Assembly: GCA_963787185.1 (NCBI GenBank)
Contig: CAWBCC010000013.1
Span: 442,121 to 506,120, forward strand
Length of the DNA stretch: 64,000 nucleotides
Reading direction: 5' to 3'
Source: JAJXZP01 sp963787185
GTDB taxonomy: Bacteria > Spirochaetota > Spirochaetia > Treponematales > Rectinemataceae
Positions within the stretch are counted from its first letter, which is position 1. Each line of letters begins with the position of its first letter. A model generated the notes under the pieces. That model searched no databases. It saw only the letters and a program-made list of their open reading frames with translations, and had not been told where the DNA came from. This document shows, one piece after another, positions 27,353 to 36,444 of the stretch. Made by a program: the position numbers and the translations under genes.

Positions 27353-28021
27353 TTACGGTTTGGAGAAACCGGAACCTTCGATCGAGCCCGGTCCGCCGAT
27401 AGGGAATCGCGAAGCAAGATCTCTGGCCTGCTCGAGCCCGCGATCGAGTCTCGCCTCCAGATCCAGCCTGCTCCCGCCGTTACGGAGAAATACGATCGGC
27501 CGTCGAATGGAAGAGCGGCGACGCCAGAGTCCTCTCTGCCGCCTGATCCTCTTCAGGGCCGCCAATATCCCGGCCCCGTCCCTCGCTCTGGCCCGCCGAA
27601 GACGGATCGGCAGGGGCGCGCGGATCTCGACGATCGCATCGCATCGCGAGGCCTGCGGCGCGACATAGAGCAGGGCCGCGTTCAGACAGATGAGAGGTTT
27701 TTCTTCCGCGGACTTGCATCGCGTCTCGATGCTTTCGATGAGCTCGTCCATCATACGTATCGCGATGGGGTGGACAATGGCCTCCTGATCGGCCAGCGCT
27801 TTTTTATCCGAAAAGACGATGGCCGCGAGCGCCTTCCGATCCACTCGTCCGTCCGGGCCGCGAACCGAGGGTCCGAAGCGCTCGACGATCGCGCCCGCGG
27901 CGCGTTGGATGGCTTCGTGGCCGAGCGAATCCACGTCTATGCAGGTCCATCCCCGCTCTTCGAGAATGGCGGCGGCGGTGTTCTTGCCCGCGCAGTAGCC
28001 TCCGGTCAGTCCGAGCAGCAT
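27353..28021 (-). CDS. coaE: dephospho-CoA kinase
   Basis: About 222 residues. It phosphorylates dephospho-CoA in the last step of CoA synthesis. The P-loop reads GLTGGYCAGKNT, a variant with N where most CoaE have S; I recall similar forms in treponemes. DVDSLGHEAI and the later basic lid (RLRRARARDG) fit. The start is taken as the ATG at 28021, 2 bases after polA's stop; an ATG at 28042 that overlaps polA is possible. The C-terminal 50 residues are Arg-rich and divergent. Confidence 0.8.
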   Translation of the reverse strand: MLLGLTGGYCAGKNTAAAILEERGWTCIDVDSLGHEAIQRAAGAIVERFGPSVRGPDGRVDRKALAAIVFSDKKALADQEAIVHPIAIRMMDELIESIETRCKSAEEKPLICLNAALLYVAPQASRCDAIVEIRAPLPIRLRRARARDGAGILAALKRIRRQRGLWRRRSSIRRPIVFLRNGGSRLDLEARLDRGLEQARDLASRFPIGGPGSIEGSGFSKP

Positions 28022-28023
28022 GG

Positions 28024-30876
28024 CTAATGCATGTCTCCCCATCGCCGGGCCGTCTCCACGCTCACGCGAAGGGGAAGACTCAGCCGGGCGGCGGCCTCCA
28101 TCTCCCTCTTCATGAGCGCGGCGACTCTCGGCGCTTCGTCTTCGGGCGCCTCGGCGATCAGTTCGTCGTGGACCTGGAGCAGCAGCCGGGCGCGGGGATG
28201 GGCGGCGCGTAGAGCCGCGTCGACGCGGATCATGGCCAGCTTGACGATATCGGCGGCGCTGCCCTGGATGGGCGTGTTGACCGCGACCCTCTCCGCGGCC
28301 TGCTTTTCGGTCTTGTTGCGCGAATTGATGGCCAGGATCGGGCGCCTGCGGCCGAGCATGGTCGTCGAGTAGCCCGAGCGCTCGGTCTCTTCGATCGTGT
28401 GTCTGATGAAATCCTGAACGCCGGCATAGGTTTTGAAATAGGCGTCTATGAAGCTCTGCGCCTCTCCGCGCGGTATGCCGAGCTCGCCTGCGAGACGGAA
28501 CGCGCTCATGCCGTAGATGACGCCGAAATTGATCGTCTTCGCGGCTCGCCGCTGCTCGGGAGTGACGGCCGACTCCTCGACGCCGAAAAGAAGGGCCGCG
28601 GTGCGTCTGTGCACGTCGACGCCTTCCTTAAAGGCCGCGAGGAGACCGGGATCTTTCGAAAGGTGGGCGAGCACGACGAGTTCGATCTGGGAATAGTCCG
28701 CGGATACGAGGAGATAGCCCTCTTCCGCCGAAAAGGCCGCCCTTATTTTGCGGCCCTCCTCCTCGCGGATCGGTATGTTCTGCAGATTGGGATCGCGGCT
28801 CGAAAGCCTGCCGGTCGCGGCGCCCGTCTGGCTGTAGTGTGTGTGTATCCGCGGTTCCTTTTCGGCGAGGGCGGCGAGGGACTCGACATAGGTGCTCTTG
28901 AGCTTGGCCAGACTGCGATGGCGCAGGATCAAAGCGGGCACCGGATCGAGGGCGGCCAGTTCCTCGAGCACGGAGGTATCCGTGGAAAAGCCCGTCTTGG
29001 TCTTCTTGCCATGGGGCAGCTTGCGGTCCATGAACAGCACTTCCTGCAGTTGCTTGGTCGAGGCGATGTTGAACTCTCTGTCGCAGAGCTGCCAGATCCG
29101 TTTCTGGATCGAATCGAGCTCGGTGTCGAGCTCGAGCCCGAAGGCGCGCAATTCGCCGGATTCGACGCGGATGCCTCGCTCTTCCATTGCCGCCAGGATG
29201 GGCAGGAGGGGCATTTCGAGCTCGCGGTAGAGCTTGGACAGCCCGGCCGCCTCGAGCTCTCCTTCCATGAGGAGGTGGAGACGCAAGGTGAGATCGGCGT
29301 CCTCGGCCGCGTAGGCGGTCGCACGTTCCAGGGGCACCATCGCGAAAGTTGCACCCTTGGGTACGACCTCGTCGAACTCGATGCCGCGGTAGCCGAGGCG
29401 GCGCTCGGCCAGAGCGCCGAGCGTAAGCGAGGGCGCCTCGGCGTCCAAAAGCCACGCCGCGACCAGAGTGTCGCGCAGGCTGCAGCGCATCGGAGCGCCG
29501 AAGCGTCGCATGATGTGGTGGTCGAACTTGACGTTATGCCCCACGAGCGAAACGCCGGGAGCCGAGAAGAGTCGCCCGAGCTGATCGCGGGCGAACCGGG
29601 CGTCCACGCAGGAAGAGTCGGGAGAGCTGAGCGGCACGTAGCATGAACGACGAGGCTCGCACGAAAGCGAAAAGCCCACCGGAGCGGCGGAGAGCTCGTC
29701 CAGAGCGTCGGTCTCGCAGTCGAAGGCGAAAACGCCGGCGGCGATACAGCGGTCGACCCAAGCCGCGAGGCTCGCGTCATCGGTGACGCTCACGTAGCTT
29801 CCGGAACCCAGCAGCTCGGGAGGCGCGAGTTCGGTACCGGTCGGCATCGCTTTGGCGCCGGAGCTGCCCGCGGCCGACCCGGAAACTTTCGCCTCGGAAT
29901 CGGCGGCGATTCCCGAAGCCGCACCGGAGTCGCGCCCGGCCCCGCCGGCCGCCTTCGAAACGGCGGAGCGCGACGGACTCGCCCCGACCGCGAAGAGCGC
30001 ATCGTCTGCGCTCTTGCCCTTCGACACCAGGCTCTTCATTCCCTCGCGGAGAAAGATGGGATCGGCGGCCGCCCGGTCCAGGCCGTCCAGGTTGAGCTCG
30101 TCCAGGTCGGCGCAGCCGAGCGGTGCGTCGACGTCGAGGGTGATGAGACGCCGCGACAGTATCGCGCTCTCTCTTCCCGTCTCGAGCTTCTTTCGGAGCG
30201 AGTCGGGCTTGACCTCGGCGAGACGCCCGTAGATCGCGTCGAGGCTGCCGAACTCGGTGAGGAGCTTCAGAGCCGTTTTGTCGCCGATGCCGGCGACCCC
30301 GGGAACGTTGTCCGAGGCGTCGCCCGTCAAGGAGAGGTAATCCAGTATGCGGTCGGGAGGCACCCCCCATTCTGCCGCGACGTCTTCGGCGCCATAGGGG
30401 CGGTACGCGAAGCTCGAGTCCGGGCGGAGAGCCCTGACCGTGCCCCCGACGAGCTGGAGGAGGTCCTTGTCTCCCGAGACGACCCAGCATTCCCTGCCCT
30501 CGGCGCGGCAGCGGGTCGCGGCGGCGGCGATCAGATCGTCCGCCTCCCAGCCCTCGGCGCGAAGCATGGACACGTTGAGCGCACCGAGCACTTCCTCGAC
30601 GAGGGGGATCTGGGCATGGAGATCTTCGGGAGTCTTCTGCCGGGTGGCCTTGTATTCGGGGTACATATCGTGGCGGAAGGTCTTGGTCCTGGAATCGAAT
30701 ACCGCGGCGAAGGCTCCCGGATTCCGTTCGTCGAAGAGGGCGAAGAGGAAGCGGAAGAAGCCAAAGGCCGCCGAGACGTTGGCGCCGGCCGAATTGCGAA
30801 GAGGGCGGTTCATCAAGGCGAAATAGGAACGGTAGATGATGGCATAGGAATCGAGGAGGTAGAGAGGGCGTTTCAT
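28024..30876 (-). CDS. polA: DNA polymerase I
   Basis: A 950-residue family-A polymerase with all three domains. The 5'-3' exonuclease/FEN domain is N-terminal (LLDSYAIIYRSYFAL; EGWEADDLIA). A Ser/Ala/Gly-rich linker (about 295-345) leads to a 3'-5' proofreading domain with FDCETDALD and HNVKFDHH. The polymerase shows motif A (SADYSQIEL), motif B (RRAAKTINFGVIYG) and motif C (LQVHDELIAE). The proofreading residues look intact. coaE follows after 2 bases, so the two are probably co-transcribed. No clear Shine-Dalgarno sequence precedes the ATG. Confidence 0.97.
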   Translation of the reverse strand: MKRPLYLLDSYAIIYRSYFALMNRPLRNSAGANVSAAFGFFRFLFALFDERNPGAFAAVFDSRTKTFRHDMYPEYKATRQKTPEDLHAQIPLVEEVLGALNVSMLRAEGWEADDLIAAAATRCRAEGRECWVVSGDKDLLQLVGGTVRALRPDSSFAYRPYGAEDVAAEWGVPPDRILDYLSLTGDASDNVPGVAGIGDKTALKLLTEFGSLDAIYGRLAEVKPDSLRKKLETGRESAILSRRLITLDVDAPLGCADLDELNLDGLDRAAADPIFLREGMKSLVSKGKSADDALFAVGASPSRSAVSKAAGGAGRDSGAASGIAADSEAKVSGSAAGSSGAKAMPTGTELAPPELLGSGSYVSVTDDASLAAWVDRCIAAGVFAFDCETDALDELSAAPVGFSLSCEPRRSCYVPLSSPDSSCVDARFARDQLGRLFSAPGVSLVGHNVKFDHHIMRRFGAPMRCSLRDTLVAAWLLDAEAPSLTLGALAERRLGYRGIEFDEVVPKGATFAMVPLERATAYAAEDADLTLRLHLLMEGELEAAGLSKLYRELEMPLLPILAAMEERGIRVESGELRAFGLELDTELDSIQKRIWQLCDREFNIASTKQLQEVLFMDRKLPHGKKTKTGFSTDTSVLEELAALDPVPALILRHRSLAKLKSTYVESLAALAEKEPRIHTHYSQTGAATGRLSSRDPNLQNIPIREEEGRKIRAAFSAEEGYLLVSADYSQIELVVLAHLSKDPGLLAAFKEGVDVHRRTAALLFGVEESAVTPEQRRAAKTINFGVIYGMSAFRLAGELGIPRGEAQSFIDAYFKTYAGVQDFIRHTIEETERSGYSTTMLGRRRPILAINSRNKTEKQAAERVAVNTPIQGSAADIVKLAMIRVDAALRAAHPRARLLLQVHDELIAEAPEDEAPRVAALMKREMEAAARLSLPLRVSVETARRWGDMH

Positions 30877-30946
30877 GCATCAAAGAATAGATGCAAAAAG
30901 ACCATCCCACAAGGACCCGGAAAGGCGCGTCGGGAGAGTCGGTCCC

Positions 30947-31438
30947 TTAGCCTTCGATATTGAGCAGCCCGCCTTCGCCGTTCGAAGCGAAGACGGATTT
31001 GCGCGCGGCGAGAGGATTGCGGAACCCGGCGATTTCGCCGCGGAGCATCTCCATGCGCCGCTTGAGGAGGAGGCGGTTTTCCGCATTGCGCGCCGAGACC
31101 TCGGTCCTAAGTCCGAGGAGGGCGGCTTCGATGCGGCTCACGTCTTCGACCGCGGCGGAAGGGTAGGCGGCGCGATAGAGATCTTCCAGAGGATCGATCA
31201 CCTTTTGGAACGTGAAGATCTCGGAGACTATCTGCGACTCGAGATCCACGTGGGCTACGAGGCTGTCCACGTCGCCGCATTCGATGTCGGAATGCTCGTG
31301 GTCGAGAACCACGAGATAGCGCTCGAACTTATCGCGCTGCTGGGAGAGCAGTTCCCTGAACCTCCTCAGCACCGCGACGCGCTGCTCGAGTCCATCGGCG
31401 TTCCCGCGCTCCGCCGTTGCCGCCTGGTTCCCGCCCAT
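30947..31438 (-). CDS. FlgN-like flagellar export chaperone
   Basis: About 163 residues, mostly long charged helices (LRRFRELLSQQRDKFERYL; ENRLLLKRRMEMLRGEI) like the FlgN family that guards hook-associated proteins FlgK/FlgL before export. The C-terminus (GGLLNIEG) resembles the unstructured tail of such chaperones. The start is chosen at the ATG at 31438, 8 bases after the fliS stop; a longer frame would run through fliS. Assignment rests on the helical pattern and on being next to fliS. Confidence 0.65.
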   Translation of the reverse strand: MGGNQAATAERGNADGLEQRVAVLRRFRELLSQQRDKFERYLVVLDHEHSDIECGDVDSLVAHVDLESQIVSEIFTFQKVIDPLEDLYRAAYPSAAVEDVSRIEAALLGLRTEVSARNAENRLLLKRRMEMLRGEIAGFRNPLAARKSVFASNGEGGLLNIEG

Positions 31439-31446
31439 TGCGCAGC

Positions 31447-31878
31447 CTAGCCCGCTATGTTGACGCCGACGGGGGCGGAGGAGCCGCCCTGGGTTTTGCT
31501 CGCCGCTTCCGCCCATGCCGAGCGGAGCTCCGCGAGCATGACTCGCACTGCCTTGACCCTGGAACCATCCTTGGAGATGTTCGATTCGAGTATCTCGTGC
31601 CCGAACCACACGTAGAGCGAAAAGAGATTTTGCGCGATCTCTCCGCCGGCCTCGAAATCCAGGGATGCCATCAATTCCGTGATGATGTCCTGGACCTTGC
31701 CGAGCGCGGCGTTGATGCGTTCGATGCTGTCGGGGCGGGGCTTGCCCTCCTCGCCGAACAGACCGGCCGCGATATCACACTGCTTCACTGCCTCGTCGTA
31801 GAGCATCACGAGGAGCTGTCCGGGGCTCGCGGTCTTTACTCGGGTCTCTCGATACGCGGCAAGCGGATTGGCGTTCAT
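31447..31878 (-). CDS. fliS: flagellar export chaperone FliS
   Basis: A 143-residue FliS that binds the C-terminus of flagellin and prevents premature assembly. The N-terminal NPLAAYRETRVKTASPGQLLVMLYDEAVKQC and the later FEAGGEIAQNLFSLYVW are characteristic. It is followed by the FlgN-like gene in one unit, driven by a good promoter at 31966-31993. Confidence 0.93.
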   Translation of the reverse strand: MNANPLAAYRETRVKTASPGQLLVMLYDEAVKQCDIAAGLFGEEGKPRPDSIERINAALGKVQDIITELMASLDFEAGGEIAQNLFSLYVWFGHEILESNISKDGSRVKAVRVMLAELRSAWAEAASKTQGGSSAPVGVNIAG

Positions 31879-31965
31879 TCCTGTCTACCCCCCCAACGGT
31901 ATGACTCGATTTTCGGCCGATTGGGCGGCGTCCTTGATCGGAAAGAGCATTCTGTGACACCTTGC

Positions 31966-31993
31966 ATTCTATCTCAGGGTACGATGATGTCAA
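31966..31993 (-). promoter_or_regulatory. promoter of fliS-flgN
   Basis: Minus-strand -35 TTGACA (31988-31993) and -10 TAGAAT (31966-31971), spaced 16 bases: a sigma-70-like promoter rather than a flagellar sigma-28 one. The leader is about 80 bases. Confidence 0.6.
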
Positions 31994-32006
31994 ATTGAGC
32001 CGCCCC

Positions 32007-32534
32007 TCAGTCTTCGGGAACGACGCCGGTGGTCGCCCAGGTTTCGATCCGCTGGTAGGCCGCGTTGAGCTGGGCGGAAATCTCGGTCGAACGCTTCATC
32101 TGCTCGGGCGTCGCCGAGTTTCTGTCGGGATGATTCTTCATCAGGAGCTTCTTGTACGTCGATTTGACCCGGTCGAAGGGTACGCCGTACTCCAGACCGA
32201 GGGTTCGATAGGCGGCGACGAGCTTGGGATTCGGCCCTGTGGATCGACCCGCCCAGGCGCCCGAACTCGATGATCCGCGTGCGCGGCTCTCGCGCTCGCG
32301 GCGCGCTCGATCCTCGGCCTCGCGGCGGGCCTTTTGACGCTCCCTCTCTTCAGTTGCGGTGCGGTCGGTATTGAGAAAATCGTCGAGCTCGTCCATCGCG
32401 GCTTCGAAATCGGGATCGCCCGACCTGCGATCTCTGGTTTCTCCCGAATTTTCGGCTGTTCCGGCGACCCAGGACTTGAACAGCCGTTCGAATCTGTCGA
32501 AAATCTGGTCCACGGTTGCCTCTTTTGCCCACAT
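32007..32534 (-). CDS. J-domain (DnaJ-like) protein
   Basis: About 175 residues: an N-terminal acidic/charged region, an Arg/Glu-rich middle (residues 65-90), and a C-terminal J domain (AAYRTLGLEYGVPFDRVKSTYKKLL, HPDRNS) with the HPD tripeptide that stimulates DnaK ATPase. There are no zinc-finger or client-binding domains, so this is a type-III J protein with its own, unknown, target. A much longer open frame upstream is antisense to psuK and is not used. The start is the ATG at 32534; a GTG seven codons in is possible. Confidence 0.82.
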   Translation of the reverse strand: MWAKEATVDQIFDRFERLFKSWVAGTAENSGETRDRRSGDPDFEAAMDELDDFLNTDRTATEERERQKARREAEDRARRERESRARGSSSSGAWAGRSTGPNPKLVAAYRTLGLEYGVPFDRVKSTYKKLLMKNHPDRNSATPEQMKRSTEISAQLNAAYQRIETWATTGVVPED

Positions 32535-32603
32535 ACTGTACGCCGAAGGGGCGGATCGAATCAACATGGCGCGCCGATGGCCGATTCTTAAGGAAAAGAA
32601 CCT

Positions 32604-33647
32604 GTGAGCGATATTCCCCCCGTCGTCGTCGTGGGCGGCATCAACATGGACATCCAGGGCATGAGCGCCGTCGCCTTTCTGAGCGGCGATTCGAATCCCG
32701 GCTCGGCCTCCTTGAGTCCCGGCGGCGTGGGCAGGAACATAGCTGAGAATCTCGTTCGACTGGGGCTTCGCGTGGAACTCGTGACGGTCCTCGGCGACGA
32801 CGCTTTGTCCCTGGAACTCGGCGAGTCCTGCGCGCGACTCGGCATAGGGCTGTCGGCCGCGCTCAGATTGCCGAACGGGACCGCATCGCAGTATGTCTGC
32901 CTCCTCGACTCCGACGGCAGCCTCGTGGGAGCCGTGGCGTCCATGGAGAACTTCGAGGCGATCGTCCCCGAGGTCCTGGCCGAGCGGACGGCCCTCCTGG
33001 ACGCGGCATCGCTTATCGTCGTCGACGCCAATATCCCGGCATCGTCGATAGCCTGGCTGGCCGAGCGTTACGATCGACGGAGGAAGGATAAGGATTTCCC
33101 CGAGCTCGCGCTCGACACGGTCTCCGTCGCCAAGGCGGCGCGCGCCCGGTCCTGTCTCGGCTCCTTTGCCTTCGCCAAGCCCAACCGAGCCGAAGCCGCC
33201 GTGCTCGCCGGCGCCGATATCGCCGCGGGCCGCGACCCGAAATCCATCGGCCCCTCCGATCCTTCCCGGGACGCCGGTCCCGCCCCCGGTGTTCTGGCGG
33301 GCAATCTGCGAGGCAGGGGCCTGCGCGAAGTCTTCATCTCTCTCGGGGAACAGGGATTGTACTACGAAGGCCCGGATCGGGATGGCGCCGCGCAACGCGG
33401 CTTCGTTCGGCCGCCTCGCCCGCTTCCCGCCGGTCTCGAACCCGTCAACGTCTCGGGCGCAGGAGACGCGGCCTGCGCCGCTCTCGTCTGGGGCTATCTG
33501 CGCCGGGATCCGCTTTCCCTGCGCGCCCGCTATGCCCTGGCGGCCGCCATGGCGACGGCCGCCTCGCCGGGCACCGTCGCCGCCGATCTCAGGCCCGACC
33601 AACTCATCGCACTCGCCGAAGGAGTCGTACATGAACCGGTATCTTGA
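32604..33647 (+). CDS. psuK: PfkB-family kinase, probable pseudouridine kinase
   Basis: A 347-residue ribokinase/PfkB sugar kinase: VVGGINMDIQG and SPGGVGRNIAENLVRLG at the N-terminus and the C-terminal NVSGAGDAACAALVWG with the catalytic Asp. It starts at a GTG preceded by AAGGA. The next gene encodes PsuG, which indicates phosphorylation of pseudouridine to its 5'-phosphate. The 17-base overlap with psuG argues for coupled expression. Confidence 0.88.
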   Translation: MSDIPPVVVVGGINMDIQGMSAVAFLSGDSNPGSASLSPGGVGRNIAENLVRLGLRVELVTVLGDDALSLELGESCARLGIGLSAALRLPNGTASQYVCLLDSDGSLVGAVASMENFEAIVPEVLAERTALLDAASLIVVDANIPASSIAWLAERYDRRRKDKDFPELALDTVSVAKAARARSCLGSFAFAKPNRAEAAVLAGADIAAGRDPKSIGPSDPSRDAGPAPGVLAGNLRGRGLREVFISLGEQGLYYEGPDRDGAAQRGFVRPPRPLPAGLEPVNVSGAGDAACAALVWGYLRRDPLSLRARYALAAAMATAASPGTVAADLRPDQLIALAEGVVHEPVS

Positions 33648-34554
33648 TCTCTCCCCCGAAGTCGCGGCAGCCCTGCGCGACAAGAAGGCCGTCGTCGCCC
33701 TCGAGTCTACGATCATTTCGCACGGCATGCCGTATCCGCAGAACGTCGAAACCGCGCTCCGCGTCGAAGAAGCCGTCCGACGTTCGGGAGCCGTTCCCGC
33801 GACGGTCGCCGTGCTCGGCGGCAGGCTTCGCGCCGGACTGGAAAAGTCCCAGATCGAAGCGCTCGGACGCGCGGGTCTCTCCGTAGCCAAGGCCAGCCGC
33901 CGCGATCTGCCGCGCCTCGTCGCCCGGGGGGGAGACGGCGCGACTACCGTCGCCGCGACCATGATCGTGGCCGCGCTCGCGGGAATACGGGTCTTCGCCA
34001 CGGGGGGCATCGGAGGCGTGCACCGCGGCGCCGAGCGCAGTTGGGACGTGTCCGCCGACCTCGAGGAACTCGCCGCGACTTCGGTGGCGGTCGTCTGCGC
34101 AGGCGCCAAGGCGATTCTGGACCTCTCCAAGACCCTCGAGTACCTCGAAACCAAGGGCGTGCCCGTCGTCGGCTACGGCACGGACGAGTTGCCCGCCTTT
34201 TACACGAGTTCCTCCGGCCTGCACCTCGAGGAACGGGCGGACCGGCCCGAGGAGATCGCCCGGCTCATGAAAGCCAAGTGGGATCTGGGCCTGGACGGCG
34301 GCATCGTCGTCGCCAATCCCGTGCCGCAGCGCTACTCGATGGACAGACTGCGCATAGATACGGCCATAGGGCAGGCCCTCGGCGCGGCCGAAGCGGCGCA
34401 TATCCGCGGCAAGGAGGTGACGCCGTTCCTCCTCGCGAAGGTGAAGGAACTCACCGGCGGAGACAGCCTGGAAGCCAACATCGCCCTGGTGCTCAACAAC
34501 GCCGAGCTCGCGGCAGGGATCGCCGTCGCCTTCGCCGAATTGATCGAGAGATAA
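33631..34554 (+). CDS. psuG: pseudouridine-5'-phosphate glycosidase
   Basis: A 307-residue PsuG that cleaves the C-C glycosidic bond of pseudouridine 5'-phosphate to uracil and ribose 5-phosphate. Typical segments: VALESTIISHGMPYPQN, GGDGATTVAATM, FATGGIGGVHRGAE, VPVVGYGTDELPAFY, and PFLLAKVKELTGGDSL. The start at 33631 lies inside the end of psuK. Together they recycle RNA-derived modified nucleosides. Confidence 0.95.
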   Translation: MNRYLDLSPEVAAALRDKKAVVALESTIISHGMPYPQNVETALRVEEAVRRSGAVPATVAVLGGRLRAGLEKSQIEALGRAGLSVAKASRRDLPRLVARGGDGATTVAATMIVAALAGIRVFATGGIGGVHRGAERSWDVSADLEELAATSVAVVCAGAKAILDLSKTLEYLETKGVPVVGYGTDELPAFYTSSSGLHLEERADRPEEIARLMKAKWDLGLDGGIVVANPVPQRYSMDRLRIDTAIGQALGAAEAAHIRGKEVTPFLLAKVKELTGGDSLEANIALVLNNAELAAGIAVAFAELIER

Positions 34555-34562
34555 ACCTCGCC

Positions 34563-34591
34563 TTTTCACGACCGTCCCGCTGTGCTAGGAT
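34563..34591 (+). promoter_or_regulatory. possible promoter of parE-parC
   Basis: TTTTCA (34563-34568), a 17-base spacer, TAGGAT (34586-34591). The transcription start would be only a few bases before the parE ATG, so the message would be nearly leaderless; this agrees with the absence of a Shine-Dalgarno sequence. Confidence 0.4.
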
Positions 34592-34601
34592 CGTAACCAC
34601 A

Positions 34602-36434
34602 ATGGCACGCACGAAATCTCAGGACTACGACGAATCCAAGATAAAGACCTTGAGTTCGCTCGAACATATTCGGCTGCGCACGGGTATGTACATAGGCCGC
34701 TTGGGCGACGGCTCCAACCCGGACGACGGCATCTACGTTCTGCTAAAGGAAGTGATCGACAATTCGGTCGACGAGTTCATAATGGGGGCGGGGGACAGAA
34801 TCCTCGTTTCGATCCGCGAGCCCGCCGGGGGCGCGGGCTGGGTCGTTTCGATCCGCGACCGCGGTCGGGGCATCCCGCTGGGCAAGCTCGTCGAAGCCGT
34901 GTCCGTCATTAACACCGGAGCCAAGTACAACGACGACGTTTTCCAGTTCTCGGTCGGTCTCAACGGCGTGGGCACCAAGGCGGTCAACGCCCTTTCGTCG
35001 CACTTTAGGGTCGTCGCCTATCGCGAGGGGAGATTCCTCGAGGCCGTCTTCGAAAAGGGCGTGCTTCGCTCCAAGCGCGAGGGGGACGCCCGAAGGGAGG
35101 GCACGGGAACCCTCGTCGAGTTCACGCCCGACCGCGAGATATTCGGCGACTACGCATTCAACCACGAGTTCGTCGAAAAGCGGATATGGAACTACGCCTA
35201 CCTCAACTCGGGACTCACCCTGAGCCTCGACGGCATGGACTACGCATCGAAGAACGGGCTGCACGATCTGCTGTATTCCGAGGTCGGCGACGCCACGTTG
35301 TACGATATCGGCTATTGGCGGGGGGACAAGATCGAGTTCGCCTTCACCCACACGAACGACTACGGGGAAGAGTACTTCTCCTTCGTGAACGGCCAGTACA
35401 CTTCCGATGGCGGCTCCCATCTCTCGGCCTTCCGCGAGGGTTTCCTCAAGTCGATCAACGAATTCTACCAGGCCCAATACCGGAGCGAGGATATCCGCGA
35501 GGGAGTGGCGGCGGCGGTGTCGATCAAGCTCAAGAATCCGGTCTTCGAAAGCCAGACCAAGAACAAGCTCGGCAACACGGACATCAAGCCCTGGATCCTC
35601 CAGGAGGTGAAACGGGGGGTCGACGAGTTCCTGCGCAAGAACCCTCAGGCGGCCAAACGCCTGCAGGAGAAGATCGTCGCCAACGAAAGGCTGCGTACCG
35701 AGCTCAACATCGTCAAGAAAGAGGCCAAGGAGGCTGCGCGCAAGATCGAGCTCAGGATTCCCAACCTCAAGGACTGCAAGCTCCACCTCGGTGTCGACGG
35801 GCCGAAGGGAGAAGAGTCCACGATCTTTCTCACCGAAGGGCTCTCGGCGGCCGGATCGATGGTGAGCTCGCGCGACGTCTATACGCAGGCCATATTCAGT
35901 CTTCGCGGCAAACCCGAGAACATGCACGCGCGAAAGCGTACCGCCATCTACAAGAACGAGGAACTCTACAACATGATGATGGCCCTGGGCATAGAAAACG
36001 ACCTGAGCGGTCTCCGCTACGGCAGGATCGTCGTGGCCACCGACGCAGACTACGACGGCTTCCACATTCGAAATCTACTTCTCACCTTCTTTCTCACTTT
36101 CTTCGAGGAGCTCATCGTCCAGGGACGCATTTTCATCCTTGAAACGCCCCTGTTCCGCGTGCGTACGAAGAAGGAAACGCGATATTCGTATTCGGCCAGG
36201 GAGCGCGACGAGGCCGTAAAAGAGCTCGGGTCGGGCTCGGAAGTCACGCGGTTCAAGGGCCTCGGCGAAATAAGCCCGAGCGAGTTCGGGCAATTCATCG
36301 GCGCCGACATGCGCCTCGTCCGGGTGGACGTGCAGACCTTGAAGGCCGTGCCCGAAGTCCTCGAATTCTACATGGGCAAGAACACTCCGGCGCGGCGGGA
36401 ATACATCATGAACAATCTCGTGTCCGATCTGTAA
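34602..36434 (+). CDS. parE: DNA topoisomerase IV subunit B (ParE)
   Basis: A 610-residue type-IIA topoisomerase ATPase subunit. GHKL ATPase motifs: EVIDNSVDEF (E50, N54), GRGIPLG, and VGLNGVGTKAVNAL. The TOPRIM domain shows LTEGLSAAGS and DADYDGFHIRN. It is assigned as ParE rather than GyrB from overall form and pairing with a parC that has a short C-terminal domain. The ATG at 34602 is the first start that gives the conserved N-terminus; the open frame further upstream overlaps psuG. The parC start is 10 bases below the stop. Confidence 0.88.
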   Translation: MARTKSQDYDESKIKTLSSLEHIRLRTGMYIGRLGDGSNPDDGIYVLLKEVIDNSVDEFIMGAGDRILVSIREPAGGAGWVVSIRDRGRGIPLGKLVEAVSVINTGAKYNDDVFQFSVGLNGVGTKAVNALSSHFRVVAYREGRFLEAVFEKGVLRSKREGDARREGTGTLVEFTPDREIFGDYAFNHEFVEKRIWNYAYLNSGLTLSLDGMDYASKNGLHDLLYSEVGDATLYDIGYWRGDKIEFAFTHTNDYGEEYFSFVNGQYTSDGGSHLSAFREGFLKSINEFYQAQYRSEDIREGVAAAVSIKLKNPVFESQTKNKLGNTDIKPWILQEVKRGVDEFLRKNPQAAKRLQEKIVANERLRTELNIVKKEAKEAARKIELRIPNLKDCKLHLGVDGPKGEESTIFLTEGLSAAGSMVSSRDVYTQAIFSLRGKPENMHARKRTAIYKNEELYNMMMALGIENDLSGLRYGRIVVATDADYDGFHIRNLLLTFFLTFFEELIVQGRIFILETPLFRVRTKKETRYSYSARERDEAVKELGSGSEVTRFKGLGEISPSEFGQFIGADMRLVRVDVQTLKAVPEVLEFYMGKNTPARREYIMNNLVSDL

Positions 36435-36444
36435 GGAATTGCAA

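Noticed and set aside
32535..34154. Upstream extension of the J-domain gene
   Set aside because: Antisense to psuK/psuG and unlike any J-protein N-terminus.
34041..34601. Upstream extension of parE
   Set aside because: The added residues are a shadow of psuG; the conserved GyrB/ParE N-terminus begins at 34602.
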